Under the pieces are notes generated by a model that was not told the origin of the DNA, made no database searches, and worked only from the letters and a program-made list of their open reading frames with translations. Shown in pieces: positions 8,228-16,270 of a stretch of DNA of 64,000 nt (within the stretch, counting starts at the first letter, position 1; the number at the start of each line of letters is the position of its first letter). This DNA comes from Myxococcota bacterium (lineage in GTDB: Bacteria; Myxococcota_A; UBA9160; UBA4427). Where the stretch lies: assembly GCA_041389495.1 (NCBI GenBank), contig JAWKRT010000004.1, positions 254,329-318,328 on the forward strand. Reading direction: 5' to 3'. The position numbers were made by a program, and so were the translations under genes.

Positions 8228-9219
8228 GGATCCTCGTGACCGGCGGAGCGGGCTATGTGGGCAGCTTCGCGGCCCGCCACCTGATGCGGAAGGGCCACCA
8301 CGTCGTCGTCCTCGACAACCTGTGTCAGGGGCACCGCGGGACGCTCCCGGCCGAGGTCCTCGTCGTCGGCGACATCGCCGACCGCGCGCTCTTCGGCCGG
8401 CTGCTCGACGAGCACCGCATCGAGGCCGTGATGCACTTCGCGGCCGCGACGAACGTCGCCGAGTCGGTCGAGAACCCCGCCTACCACTACCGCAACAACA
8501 CCGTGAACACGCTCGGCATGCTCGAGACGATGATCGAGCACGACGTGCGCCGGATCGTCTTCTCGAGCACGGCGGCGACGTACGGCGAGACCGACGAGAT
8601 GCCGCTGCGCGAGGACGCGCCGAAGAACCCGGTCTGTCCGTACGGCTACTCGAAGCTCGCGATCGAGTGGATGATCCAGGACTTCTCGCACGCCTACGGG
8701 CTGTCGTACGCGATCCTCCGCTACTTCAACGCCTCCGGCGCCGCGCCCGACGGCGCGCACGGCGAGGACCACGCACCCGAGACGCACCTGATTCCGCTGG
8801 TCATCCAGGCGATGACGGGAAAGCGGCCCGAGGTGCAGCTCTTCGGGAGCGACTATCCGACGCGCGACGGGACGGCGCTTCGCGACTACGTCCACGTCGA
8901 CGACCTCGCGCTCGCGCACGAGCTCGCCGTCGAGTGGTGCCCGGCCCCCGGGTCGAAGCCGGGCGGCGGCATCTTCAACATCGGGACGGGCAGCGGGAAC
9001 ACCGTGCTCGAGGTCGTGCAGGCGCTCGAGCGCGTGACCGGCGAGAAGGTGCCGTACCGCATGGCCGCGCGGCGCCCCGGCGATCCGGCGCGCCTCGTCG
9101 CGAGCAACGACCGGCTGCGGGACGTGCTCGGCTGGCGGCCGGCCTACACCGAGATCGACGCCGTCGTCGAGACGGCGTGGAAGTGGCACCGCGCGCACCC
9201 GAACGGATATGGCGACTGA
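8224..9219 (+). CDS. UDP-glucose 4-epimerase-like NAD-dependent epimerase
   Basis: A 331-residue extended SDR enzyme closely resembling GalE. It has the Rossmann motif ILVTGGAGYVGS, the GalE-type HFAAATNVAESV, a catalytic Ser-rich FSSTAATYG, Tyr-x3-Lys in PYGYSKLAIE, and RYFNASGA. GalE interconverts UDP-glucose and UDP-galactose. In this locus it might instead act on another hexose or a GDP-heptose. The GTG at 8224 overlaps the hddC stop (GTGA), so hddA, hddC and this gene form one unit. Confidence 0.85.
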   Translation: MRILVTGGAGYVGSFAARHLMRKGHHVVVLDNLCQGHRGTLPAEVLVVGDIADRALFGRLLDEHRIEAVMHFAAATNVAESVENPAYHYRNNTVNTLGMLETMIEHDVRRIVFSSTAATYGETDEMPLREDAPKNPVCPYGYSKLAIEWMIQDFSHAYGLSYAILRYFNASGAAPDGAHGEDHAPETHLIPLVIQAMTGKRPEVQLFGSDYPTRDGTALRDYVHVDDLALAHELAVEWCPAPGSKPGGGIFNIGTGSGNTVLEVVQALERVTGEKVPYRMAARRPGDPARLVASNDRLRDVLGWRPAYTEIDAVVETAWKWHRAHPNGYGD

Positions 9220-9221
9220 GC

Positions 9222-9247
9222 GCGCGACGGCCGGACGGCCGCGCGTC
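9222..9247. terminator. Hairpin between convergent epimerase and gmhA
   Basis: A CGGCC/GGCCG core with an outer GC-rich stem and one bulged base fills the 28-nt gap between two convergent stop codons. It is weak evidence because the whole region is GC-rich. Confidence 0.35.
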
Positions 9248-9835
9248 TCACTCGCGGACCGAGCCCCGCTCGAGCGCGAGGAACTGCGTGAGGCAGTGCA
9301 TCAGGCTCTGGTGCGTGTCCTCCGCGATCCCGTAGTTCTCGACCGGGATCCACACGCACACGTCGGCCATCGTCGCGAGCTTGCCGCCCTTGAAGCCCGT
9401 GAACGCGACGGTCGGGATGCCGCGCTCCTTCGCGTACGCGCAGGCGGCGACGACGTTCGGCGAGTTGCCGCTCGAGCTCACCACGAGCAGGGCGTCCCCC
9501 GGCTTCAGGTAGTACTCGAGCTGGCGGCTGAAGACGTGGTCGTAGCCGATGTCGTTGCCGAGCGCGGTGAGCATCGCGTTGTTGGCGGCGAGCGAGATCG
9601 AACGGATCGGCGGCACGCCCTTCGCGTGCGTCCCCTTCGTCGTGTCGCAGACGGTGTGATCGGAGATCGACGCGCTGCCGCCGTTGCCCGCCACCCAGAG
9701 CGTGCCGCCGCTCTCGGCGACGCCCTGGAACACGCCGAGCACGCGCGCGAGCGCGTCGCGGTCGAAGGCCTGGAGGGCGGCGGCGAAGCGCGCGTAGTAG
9801 TCGTCGATGAAGGCGCGGAAGTCGTGGGCGCTCAT
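9248..9835 (-). CDS. gmhA: Sedoheptulose-7-phosphate isomerase (SIS domain)
   Basis: A 195-residue SIS-domain protein of normal GmhA length. The phosphosugar-binding loops are WVAGNGGSASISDH and LVVSSSGNSPNVVAA. The metal/catalytic region includes EDTHQSLMHCL near the end. GmhA converts sedoheptulose 7-phosphate to D-glycero-D-manno-heptose 7-phosphate, the first committed step of heptose synthesis. It is the only heptose gene on the minus strand in this part of the locus. It faces the glycosyltransferase at 9919 across an 83-nt spacer. Confidence 0.9.
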   Translation of the reverse strand: MSAHDFRAFIDDYYARFAAALQAFDRDALARVLGVFQGVAESGGTLWVAGNGGSASISDHTVCDTTKGTHAKGVPPIRSISLAANNAMLTALGNDIGYDHVFSRQLEYYLKPGDALLVVSSSGNSPNVVAACAYAKERGIPTVAFTGFKGGKLATMADVCVWIPVENYGIAEDTHQSLMHCLTQFLALERGSVRE

Positions 9836-9918
9836 GCGGGGGAGGGCTCCGTCGTCGTGGCGGCGGCGCTCGAGCGCGCCGGGTCGCGGGGGCGCAACGA
9901 TATCGAAGGAGCGCGCGC

Positions 9919-10947
9919 GTGACTGAACCCCGCGTCTCCTTCGTGGTGATCGGGCTCGACGAGGCGGCCCGTCTCGGCGACGCGCTCGCGTCGCTCACCG
10001 CGCAGGGGCTCCCGCGGCACGAGGTGGAGATCCTCTACGTCGACTCCGGCTCGCGCGACGGATCGCCCGAGATCGCCGCGCGCGCGGGTGTCGACGCGGT
10101 GCTCCACATCGAGCGCGCCGGAGCGAGCGCGGCGCGCGCCCGCAACGCCGGGCTCGCGCGGGCGCGCGGCGCACTCGTGCAGTTCGTCGACGGCGACACG
10201 TGCATCGCCCCCGGCTGGGTCGCGGCGGGGAGCGCCGCGCTCGCGGCCGATCCGGAGCTCGCCGGCGTCGAGGGATCGCTCGTCGAGGCGCGCCCGGCCG
10301 CGAACCTCTACCACGCCGTGTGCGAGCTCGACTGGCCGGCGGGCGAGGGCACGGTCGACTTCGTCGGAGGCAACGCGCTCTACCGTCGCGAGGCGATCGC
10401 CGCCGCCGGCGGCTTCGACGAACGCATGCGCGTCGGCGAGGAGCCCGAGCTCGGGTTCCGGCTGCGGCAGGCCGGCTTCGGGTTCCGGCGGCTGGATCAC
10501 CCGATGGCCGTGCACGACCTCGACCTGCGCGGGCTCGGCGACTACTGGACGCGCGGGCGCAAGAGCGGGCTCGCGTGCGGGTGGGTCGCGCTCGCGACGG
10601 GCGGTGCGACGCGCGGCTACTGGAGCGAACGCGTGCGCGCGACCCTCGTGCACGCAGCGTGGCAGGTGCTGCCGGTCGCGGCGGGCGTCGCTGCGCTTCC
10701 CGCGAGCCCGCGCCTCGCCGCCGTGCTCGTCGCGGCTCCCCTGCTCGCACTCGCGCTCCTCGGCGCGCGCAAGGCGCGGCGCGTCGCGCACGCGCGCGGC
10801 GTCGGCCTCGGTCGCGCGCTCGCCTACGGCCTGCACGCGTACCTCTACAAGATCCCGAGCGCGGTCGGCGTGCTCCAGGCACTCGCCTCCCGCCTTCCGC
10901 CGCCCGCGCCCTCGCGCGCGTACGTCGCGGAGGCCCCGCCGCAATGA
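9919..10947 (+). CDS. Glycosyltransferase family 2
   Basis: A 342-residue GT-A glycosyltransferase. The N-terminus is RVSFVVIGLDEAARLGDALA, the nucleotide-binding SGSRDGS segment follows and the DxD-type motif is FVDGDTCIAPGW. A mid-protein GGFDERMRVGEEPELGFRLR matches the acceptor ED motif region. A hydrophobic region near residues 235-285 could associate with the membrane. The GTG start at 9919 has GAAGGA upstream. It overlaps the next glycosyltransferase by ATGA. The sugar transferred is unknown. Confidence 0.87.
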   Translation: MTEPRVSFVVIGLDEAARLGDALASLTAQGLPRHEVEILYVDSGSRDGSPEIAARAGVDAVLHIERAGASAARARNAGLARARGALVQFVDGDTCIAPGWVAAGSAALAADPELAGVEGSLVEARPAANLYHAVCELDWPAGEGTVDFVGGNALYRREAIAAAGGFDERMRVGEEPELGFRLRQAGFGFRRLDHPMAVHDLDLRGLGDYWTRGRKSGLACGWVALATGGATRGYWSERVRATLVHAAWQVLPVAAGVAALPASPRLAAVLVAAPLLALALLGARKARRVAHARGVGLGRALAYGLHAYLYKIPSAVGVLQALASRLPPPAPSRAYVAEAPPQ

Positions 10948-11957
10948 GGGAAGCCGTCGACATGGCGCGCGCGCACGACGCGGCGGCCGTGCAGCCCGTC
11001 TCGGTCGTCGTTCCCGCGCACGACGAGGAAGCCGTCATCGAGCGCTGCCTGCGCGCGATGCTCGAGGGAGCGGAGCCGGGCGAGCTCGACATCGTCGTCG
11101 TGGCGAACGGCTGTCGCGACGCGACGGCCGCGCGGGCGAGGGCGGTCGCCGCGGAGCATCCCGGCGCCGTCCGCGTCGTCGAGCTCGAGCGGCCGTCGAA
11201 GCACGGCGCGCTCGTCCGCGGTGATGCGGAGGCACGCGGGTTTCCGCGCTTCTTCGTCGACGCGGACGTCTCGCTCCCGCTCGCCGCGCTGCGGAGCGTG
11301 GCCGCCGTGCTGCGGCGGGGCGAGGCGCTCGTCGCCGCTCCGCGCATGCAGGTCGATCTCGGGGAGAGCTCGTGGGCCGCGCGCGCCTACTACCGGGTCT
11401 GGATGCGCCTTCCCTATCACCGCAGCGGCACGATCGGCTCGGGCGTCTACGCCCTGTCCGAGGCCGGGCGGGCGCGCGTCGGCCCCTTTCCCGACATCAT
11501 CAGCGACGACGGCTACGTCCGGCTCTGCTTCGCGCCAGCAGAGCGCGCGAGCATCGCCGGGGCCACCTTCACGATCACCGCGCCGCGCGACCTGGCCGGC
11601 GTGCTGGCCGTGAAGACGCGCAGCCAGAAGGGCTGGCGACAGCTGCGGGAGCAGTTCCCGGCGCTCGTCGCGAACGACGGCAGCGACTACGGCGGAGCGC
11701 TCGGTCCGCTGCTCGCCGACGTCCGCGTCTGGCCCGCCCTCCCGGTCTACGCCCTCGTCGCCGCCATCACGAAATTCCGCGCCTGGCGCCTGAACCGCTC
11801 GGGGCGGCTGGCCGATTGGGAGCGCGACGAATCGTCGCGTCGACCACAGGCAGGCGGGGAGCGCGACGAGTCGTCGCGTCGACCACAGGCAGGCGGGGAG
11901 CGCGACGAATCGTCGCGTCGACCACAGGCAGGCGGGGAGCGCGACGAGTCGCGATGA
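10944..11957 (+). CDS. Glycosyltransferase family 2 with C-terminal tandem repeats
   Basis: A 337-residue GT-A glycosyltransferase. It starts with VSVVVPAHDEEAVIERCLRA, has a DADVSLPL donor/metal motif and a GTIGSGVYALS/FPDIISDDGYVRL acceptor region. The catalytic fold ends near residue 290. The last ~45 residues are three perfect 13-residue repeats (ERDESSRRPQAGG) plus a partial fourth, encoded by a 39-bp minisatellite. They look like a recent expansion and are not part of the family fold. The ATG overlaps the previous gene's stop, and its own stop overlaps the next ATG. Confidence 0.85.
   Translation: MREAVDMARAHDAAAVQPVSVVVPAHDEEAVIERCLRAMLEGAEPGELDIVVVANGCRDATAARARAVAAEHPGAVRVVELERPSKHGALVRGDAEARGFPRFFVDADVSLPLAALRSVAAVLRRGEALVAAPRMQVDLGESSWAARAYYRVWMRLPYHRSGTIGSGVYALSEAGRARVGPFPDIISDDGYVRLCFAPAERASIAGATFTITAPRDLAGVLAVKTRSQKGWRQLREQFPALVANDGSDYGGALGPLLADVRVWPALPVYALVAAITKFRAWRLNRSGRLADWERDESSRRPQAGGERDESSRRPQAGGERDESSRRPQAGGERDESR
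11820..11951 (+). repeat. 39-bp tandem repeat (minisatellite), three copies plus a partial fourth
   Basis: Copies lie at 11820-11858, 11859-11897 and 11898-11936, with a partial copy from 11937. The unit begins GAGCGCGACGA and contains GTCGACCACAGGCAGGCGGG. The only visible difference is an A/G alternation at position 12 (GAA, GAG, GAA, GAG). The repeat is in frame and encodes a charged tail of the glycosyltransferase. Confidence 0.92.
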
Positions 11958-13141
11958 ATCCGATGGAGTCGATGGAAGCGAATCCGACGAGCCCGCCCCC
12001 CGCGTCCGCGGGCGGGCGCACCACGGCGCGCATCGCGCGCACGAGCGCGGGCGACGCGCACACGCGCGAGCTGATCGCGCGGCTCGTCGACGTCTCGCAG
12101 CGCGGCCTCCCGCGCATGTTCGATCGCGACGAGCGGATCTTCGTGCACTGCCTGCGCCGCGACGCCGCGGGCACCATCGCACCCGAGGGCCAGAGCCTCC
12201 GCTACTCGGCGATCGTGCTGCTCGGCGCGCGCTGGCTCGACGACGACCAGCAGCGCGCGCTCTTCGCGGGCGAGACGGCGCGCGAGTTCGCGTCGCGCGC
12301 GCTCGCACACGCACGCGACACGGACGACCTCGGCGACGCCTCCCTGTGCGCCTGGGCCGCGTTCGAGCTCGGCCATCCCGATGCCGCTCGCGCCCTCGAG
12401 CGCGCGCTCGCGCTCGAGTCGAAGCAGGCGAGCCCGTTCACCGTGGAGCTCGCCTGGCTCGTCTCGGCGCTCGCCGCAGCCCCGGGATCGAGCCGCGAGG
12501 GAACGGCGCGCCGCATCGCCCACCGCCTCCTCGAGGGCTTCTCCGCGCACGCGCGCGTCTTTCCGCACCGCGTGGGCGAGCCCAGGCCCGGCTTCCGCGC
12601 GCACGTCGCGTGCTTCGCCGACCAGGTCTATCCGATCCAGGCGCTCTCGCGTCTGCACCGCCGCTACGGTGCCGACCGGGGGCTCGACGCCGCTTCCCTC
12701 TGCGCGGCGCAGATCTGCGAGGTGCAGGGCGAAGGCGGCCAGTGGTGGTGGCACTACGACGCGCGCACGGGTGCCGTCGTCGAGGGCTATCCGGTCTACA
12801 GCGTGCACCAGGATGCCATGGCGCCGATGTGCCTCCTCGACCTCGAGGAGGCCGGCGGGCCGTCGTTCGGCGACGCGATCCGGCGCGGCCTGCAGTGGAT
12901 GGCCGAGGCGCCCGAGATCGGCCGCAGCCTGATCGACGACGCGGAATCCGTGATCTGGCGGAAGGTCGCGCGCATCGGCCCCAACAAGTCGATGCGCGCC
13001 GTCCGGGCGGCCGCCTCGCGCGTGCGCGAGGACCTGCGTCTGCGCTTCCTCGACCCGGCCTTTCCGCCGCGGGCGGTCGACTGGGAGTCCCGGCCGTACC
13101 ATCCCGGCTGGGTGCTCCACACGTGGCTGAACGAATCCTGA
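11954..13141 (+). CDS. Conserved-looking protein of unknown function in the glycan locus
   Basis: I do not recognise this 395-residue protein. It has no signal peptide and no clear membrane segment. It is helix-rich and has spaced aromatic/His motifs (EGGQWWWHYDARTG and VEGYPVYSVHQDAMAPM) that look like an active-site cleft. The overall pattern of paired helices suggests an alpha/alpha toroid, as in six-hairpin glycosidases or terpenoid cyclase-like folds, but that is only an impression. Translational overlap (ATGA) with the upstream glycosyltransferase and a start inside its 3' end by the downstream one tie it to glycan assembly. Confidence 0.8.
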   Translation: MNPMESMEANPTSPPPASAGGRTTARIARTSAGDAHTRELIARLVDVSQRGLPRMFDRDERIFVHCLRRDAAGTIAPEGQSLRYSAIVLLGARWLDDDQQRALFAGETAREFASRALAHARDTDDLGDASLCAWAAFELGHPDAARALERALALESKQASPFTVELAWLVSALAAAPGSSREGTARRIAHRLLEGFSAHARVFPHRVGEPRPGFRAHVACFADQVYPIQALSRLHRRYGADRGLDAASLCAAQICEVQGEGGQWWWHYDARTGAVVEGYPVYSVHQDAMAPMCLLDLEEAGGPSFGDAIRRGLQWMAEAPEIGRSLIDDAESVIWRKVARIGPNKSMRAVRAAASRVREDLRLRFLDPAFPPRAVDWESRPYHPGWVLHTWLNES

Positions 13142-13956
13142 ACGAAGGCGCGACCGGGCCCGCGACGCGAGACGGCGCTGCGCGCGGGAACGAGCCGATC
13201 GCGGCCGCGTTTCCCGTGCGCGACGTCCTCGGCGTCGGCGTCCACGCCGCGACCCTCGCCGAGGTCGTCGCGCGCTGCGAGCGCGCGATCGATCGCGGCG
13301 AGCGCATCCTCCTCGGCGTCGTGAACGCCGCGAAGCTCGTGCACATGCGCAGCGACGCCGTGCTGCGCGACTCCGTCGTGTCGGCCGACCTCGTGCTCGC
13401 GGACGGCATGTCCGTCGTCTGGGCGAGCCGCTTCCTCGGGGCGCCCCTTCCCGAGCGCGTGACCGGCATCGACCTCTTCGAGCACCTCGTCGCGAGCGCC
13501 GCCCGGCGCGGCGATTCGATCTACCTGCTCGGTGCGAAGCCCGAGGTGCTCGCGCGCACTGCCGCCGCGCTCGAAGCGCGCCACCCCGGGCTTCGCATCG
13601 CGGGCACGCGCGACGGCTACTTCCGCGACGACGAGTCCGCAGCCGTCGCCGACGCGATCCGCGCGTCGGGCGCCGCGATGCTCTTCGTGGGCATGAGCAG
13701 CCCGAAGAAGGAGATCTTCCTGGCCCGCCACGGCGCCGCGCTCGGCGTCGCCGTGTGCCACGGCGTCGGAGGGTCGTTCGACGTCGTCGCGGGCGTCACG
13801 CAGCGCGCGCCGCTCGCCTGGCAGCGCTCGGGGCTCGAGTGGCTCTACCGGCTGCTGCAGGAGCCGCGTCGCATGTGGCGGCGCTACCTGGTGACGAACA
13901 CCGCGTTCGTCGCCCTCGTGCTGCGCGCGCGCCTCGCGCGGGCGCTGGGACGTTAG
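13123..13956 (+). CDS. WecG/TagA/CpsF-family glycosyltransferase
   Basis: A GT26 enzyme of about 277 residues. Family landmarks are NAAKLVHM, the LVLADGMSVVWASRFLG segment, RVTGIDLFEHLV and LFVGMSSPKKEIFLARHG, with GVGGSFDVVAGVTQRAP near the end. These enzymes usually add N-acetylmannosamine(uronate) or a related hexose to undecaprenyl-linked intermediates. The start is uncertain. A GTG at 13123 overlaps the previous gene by 19 nt, and a later in-frame GTG (in PVRDVLGVG) would also give an intact family core. The stop abuts the next gene's GTG with no gap. Confidence 0.88.
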   Translation: MAERILNEGATGPATRDGAARGNEPIAAAFPVRDVLGVGVHAATLAEVVARCERAIDRGERILLGVVNAAKLVHMRSDAVLRDSVVSADLVLADGMSVVWASRFLGAPLPERVTGIDLFEHLVASAARRGDSIYLLGAKPEVLARTAAALEARHPGLRIAGTRDGYFRDDESAAVADAIRASGAAMLFVGMSSPKKEIFLARHGAALGVAVCHGVGGSFDVVAGVTQRAPLAWQRSGLEWLYRLLQEPRRMWRRYLVTNTAFVALVLRARLARALGR

Positions 13957-14961
13957 GTGGAGCCGGCCGCGGGCTCCGCACAGATCCGCTGCGCGGTCGT
14001 CGTCGTGAACTACCGGACGCCCGACCTCGCGCGCGCCGCCGTCGAGAGCGCGCTCGCCCAGATCGACCGCCGGCGCGACCGCATCGTGCTGGTCGACAAC
14101 GCATCGGGCGACGACTCGCTCGCGCGGCTCCGCGGGGCGGCGAGCGAGGCGGGATGGGGCGCCGCCGTCGAGATCGTCGCGTCGCCGCGCAACGGCGGGT
14201 TCGCGGCGGGAAACGAGCTCGGTCTCGCACGCGTGCGCTGCGAGCGCGCGCTGCTGCTGAACAGCGATGCGCGTCTGGAGCCGGGGGCGCTCGACGCCCT
14301 GCACGCCGCGCTCGACGCGCGTCCGGACGTCGGCATCGCGGGGCCGCGCATCGTCGACGGCGACGGGCGGCTCCAGCAGAGCGCCTTCCGCTACCGCACG
14401 CCCCTCGGCGAGCTCGTCGAGTCCGTCGATCTCGGTTGGCTCCGCCGCCTGCTGCGCCCCCACGACCCCCTGCTGTCGCCGTCCGTCGACCGGCCGAGCG
14501 ACGCGCCCGAGTGGCTGAGCTTCGCCTGCGTGCTCGTCCGGGCCGAGGTCTTCGCGCGCGTGGGGCCGCTCGACGACGGCTACTTCCTGTACTTCGAGGA
14601 CCTCGACTTCTGTCGACGCGCTCGCGAGGCGGGCTGGCGGCTCCTCTACGAGCCCGCCGCCGTGGTCGTGCACGACGAGGGGCGCAGCTCGTCGACGCCG
14701 GTCGGCAGCCCGACCGCCGCGGCCCGCCCGGCCTACTACTACGAGGCGCGCGCGCGCTACTTCGCGCGCTTCTACGGCCGCGCCGGCCTCGTGGCGGCGA
14801 ACCTGCTCCGGCTCGCCGGGCTCCCGGTCGCGCTCGCGCGTGCGGCCGTCGGCCGTGCGCGCCCGACGCACGCGGCGGGCGAGTGGCGCGACGTGTGGCG
14901 CGGGCTCGCGGCGCGCGTCCCCGCGCGGCGCCTCGGGCCGCGCGCAGGTGCCGCGACGTGA
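13957..14961 (+). CDS. Glycosyltransferase family 2, rhamnosyltransferase-like
   Basis: A 334-residue GT2 enzyme of the WbbL/rhamnosyltransferase type. It has CAVVVVNYRTPDLARAAVES, VDNASGDDS, the NGGFAAGNELGL segment and LLLNSDARL as the metal site. The acceptor motif GYFLYFEDLDFCRRAREAGW is very typical of this subgroup. It probably adds rhamnose or a similar deoxy-sugar, though the donor cannot be fixed by sequence. The GTG start directly follows the previous stop. Its own stop overlaps gmhB by GTGA. Confidence 0.88.
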   Translation: MEPAAGSAQIRCAVVVVNYRTPDLARAAVESALAQIDRRRDRIVLVDNASGDDSLARLRGAASEAGWGAAVEIVASPRNGGFAAGNELGLARVRCERALLLNSDARLEPGALDALHAALDARPDVGIAGPRIVDGDGRLQQSAFRYRTPLGELVESVDLGWLRRLLRPHDPLLSPSVDRPSDAPEWLSFACVLVRAEVFARVGPLDDGYFLYFEDLDFCRRAREAGWRLLYEPAAVVVHDEGRSSSTPVGSPTAAARPAYYYEARARYFARFYGRAGLVAANLLRLAGLPVALARAAVGRARPTHAAGEWRDVWRGLAARVPARRLGPRAGAAT

Positions 14962-15512
14962 CGCCCTACGTGCTGCTCGACCGCGATGGAACGCTCGTGC
15001 ACGACGAGGGCTACACGCACCGCGTCGCGGACTACGCCCTGCTCGACGGCGTCGTCGAGGGGCTGCGTGCGCTCGCGGCCGGCGGGTTCCGCTTCGCCAT
15101 CGTCACGAACCAGAGCGGGATCGGACGCGGCTACTACAGCGAGGACGAGTTCGCCCGCTTCCAGTCGCACCTCGTGGCCGATCTGGCCCGACAAGGGGTC
15201 GCGATCGACGCGACGTTCCACTGCCCGCACGCGCCGAGCGCCGCATGCGCGTGCCGCAAGCCGGCCGCCGGCCTGATGGACCGGATCCGCGCCGCGCTCG
15301 ACATCGACGTCGCGCACAGCTGGATGGTCGGTGACAGCGAGCGCGACGTCGGGTTCGCGCGCAACGCGCGGCTCGCCGGCGCGGTGCTGCTGCGCGCGGA
15401 CGCGAGCGCGGCGCCGCGGGTCGCACGCGACCTCCGCGAGGCCGCCCGACACATCCTGTCGGCGACGCGCGCGGCCGCCGTCGCGGGCCGCGACGCGCCG
15501 ACGGCCGACTAA
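14958..15512 (+). CDS. gmhB: D-glycero-D-manno-heptose-1,7-bisphosphate 7-phosphatase (HAD)
   Basis: A 184-residue HAD-IIIA phosphatase of normal GmhB length. Motif I is LLDRDGTLVHDEGY with both Asp residues, motif II is VTNQSGIGRGYY, and motif IV is MVGDSERDVGFA. The zinc loop CPHAPSAACACRKP is present. GmhB removes the 7-phosphate of heptose 1,7-bisphosphate. With gmhA, hddA and hddC in the same locus, this completes a route to GDP-heptose. It is the last gene of the plus-strand run. Its stop overlaps that of the convergent exosortase-like gene. Confidence 0.92.
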   Translation: MTPYVLLDRDGTLVHDEGYTHRVADYALLDGVVEGLRALAAGGFRFAIVTNQSGIGRGYYSEDEFARFQSHLVADLARQGVAIDATFHCPHAPSAACACRKPAAGLMDRIRAALDIDVAHSWMVGDSERDVGFARNARLAGAVLLRADASAAPRVARDLREAARHILSATRAAAVAGRDAPTAD

Positions 15513-16270
15513 CGACGCGGTCGGAGCGGGGCGGCGACGAGCGCCAGCGCGGGCACGGCGATGGGAACCACGACGTGGAGCCAGGTCTGCGCCGCCACCG
15601 CGCCGCCGCGCGGGCTCGCCGCGATCGCGAGCGCCGCGGCGACCGCGGCGAGCTGGAATGGAAAGGCGGCGATCGCGCCTCCGAGGCAGAGTCGCAGCGC
15701 GTGCGCGGGCTTCGCGCCGACGGCGAGAGCGCGCGCATAGCCGGCGCCCGCGAGCCACCAGGCGAGCGCGAGGCCCGCGTCCTCCGCGACGAGGCGGATC
15801 GACGTCGCACCGCGCGGGGCCACGAGCGCGTCGGCGAACGAGAGCCACGTCCGTTCGAGCACGGGGCTCGGCAGCGCGGCGACGAAGTGGGGCAGGGGCA
15901 CGAGCCAGATCGCCAGCACGGCCGCGCGCGGGGTGGGGCGCCCGGTGCGGAAGGCGAGGCCGAGCACCCCGAGCGGCAGCGCGAGGCGGCCGAAGCGGGG
16001 CCAGTCGGCCGCCGCGAGGAGCGCCCCGGCCACGCCGGCCACCCCCGCGAGCGCGAGCCCGAGCGCCGGTGCGCGCGGCGGCTCACGGCGCGCGCGCGCC
16101 GCGGCCACGACGAGCGCGACCGCGAAGAACAGACACGGCGTCGCGAAGGCGTTCGCGGCCGCGTGGCGGACGAGATCGACGAGAACGGGCGAGAGGGCCG
16201 CGGCGAGGGCGAGCCCGGCGACCGCGGAGGACGGCGGCGACGGCGCCCGTTCGTCAGCCGATGTGGGCAA
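15509..16270 (-). CDS. Exosortase-like membrane protein lacking catalytic Cys and Arg
   Basis: A 253-residue polytopic protein in the place where XrtA-type loci carry exosortase. The WLVPLPHF segment near residue 125 matches the exosortase PLP helix. Residues 158-167 (IRLVAEDAGL) align with the family's active-site region, usually VAEACSGL, but the Cys is missing. The expected Arg, 41 residues later, reads Gln206 in FPFQL; a His is present at 232. True exosortases cleave PEP-CTERM tails in the inner membrane, so this copy is predicted to be inactive. The start is a TTG, the only plausible one, and overlaps the chain-length gene by 17 nt. Exosortase kinship rests on motif alignment by eye. Confidence 0.6.
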   Translation of the reverse strand: MPTSADERAPSPPSSAVAGLALAAALSPVLVDLVRHAAANAFATPCLFFAVALVVAAARARREPPRAPALGLALAGVAGVAGALLAAADWPRFGRLALPLGVLGLAFRTGRPTPRAAVLAIWLVPLPHFVAALPSPVLERTWLSFADALVAPRGATSIRLVAEDAGLALAWWLAGAGYARALAVGAKPAHALRLCLGGAIAAFPFQLAAVAAALAIAASPRGGAVAAQTWLHVVVPIAVPALALVAAPLRPRR

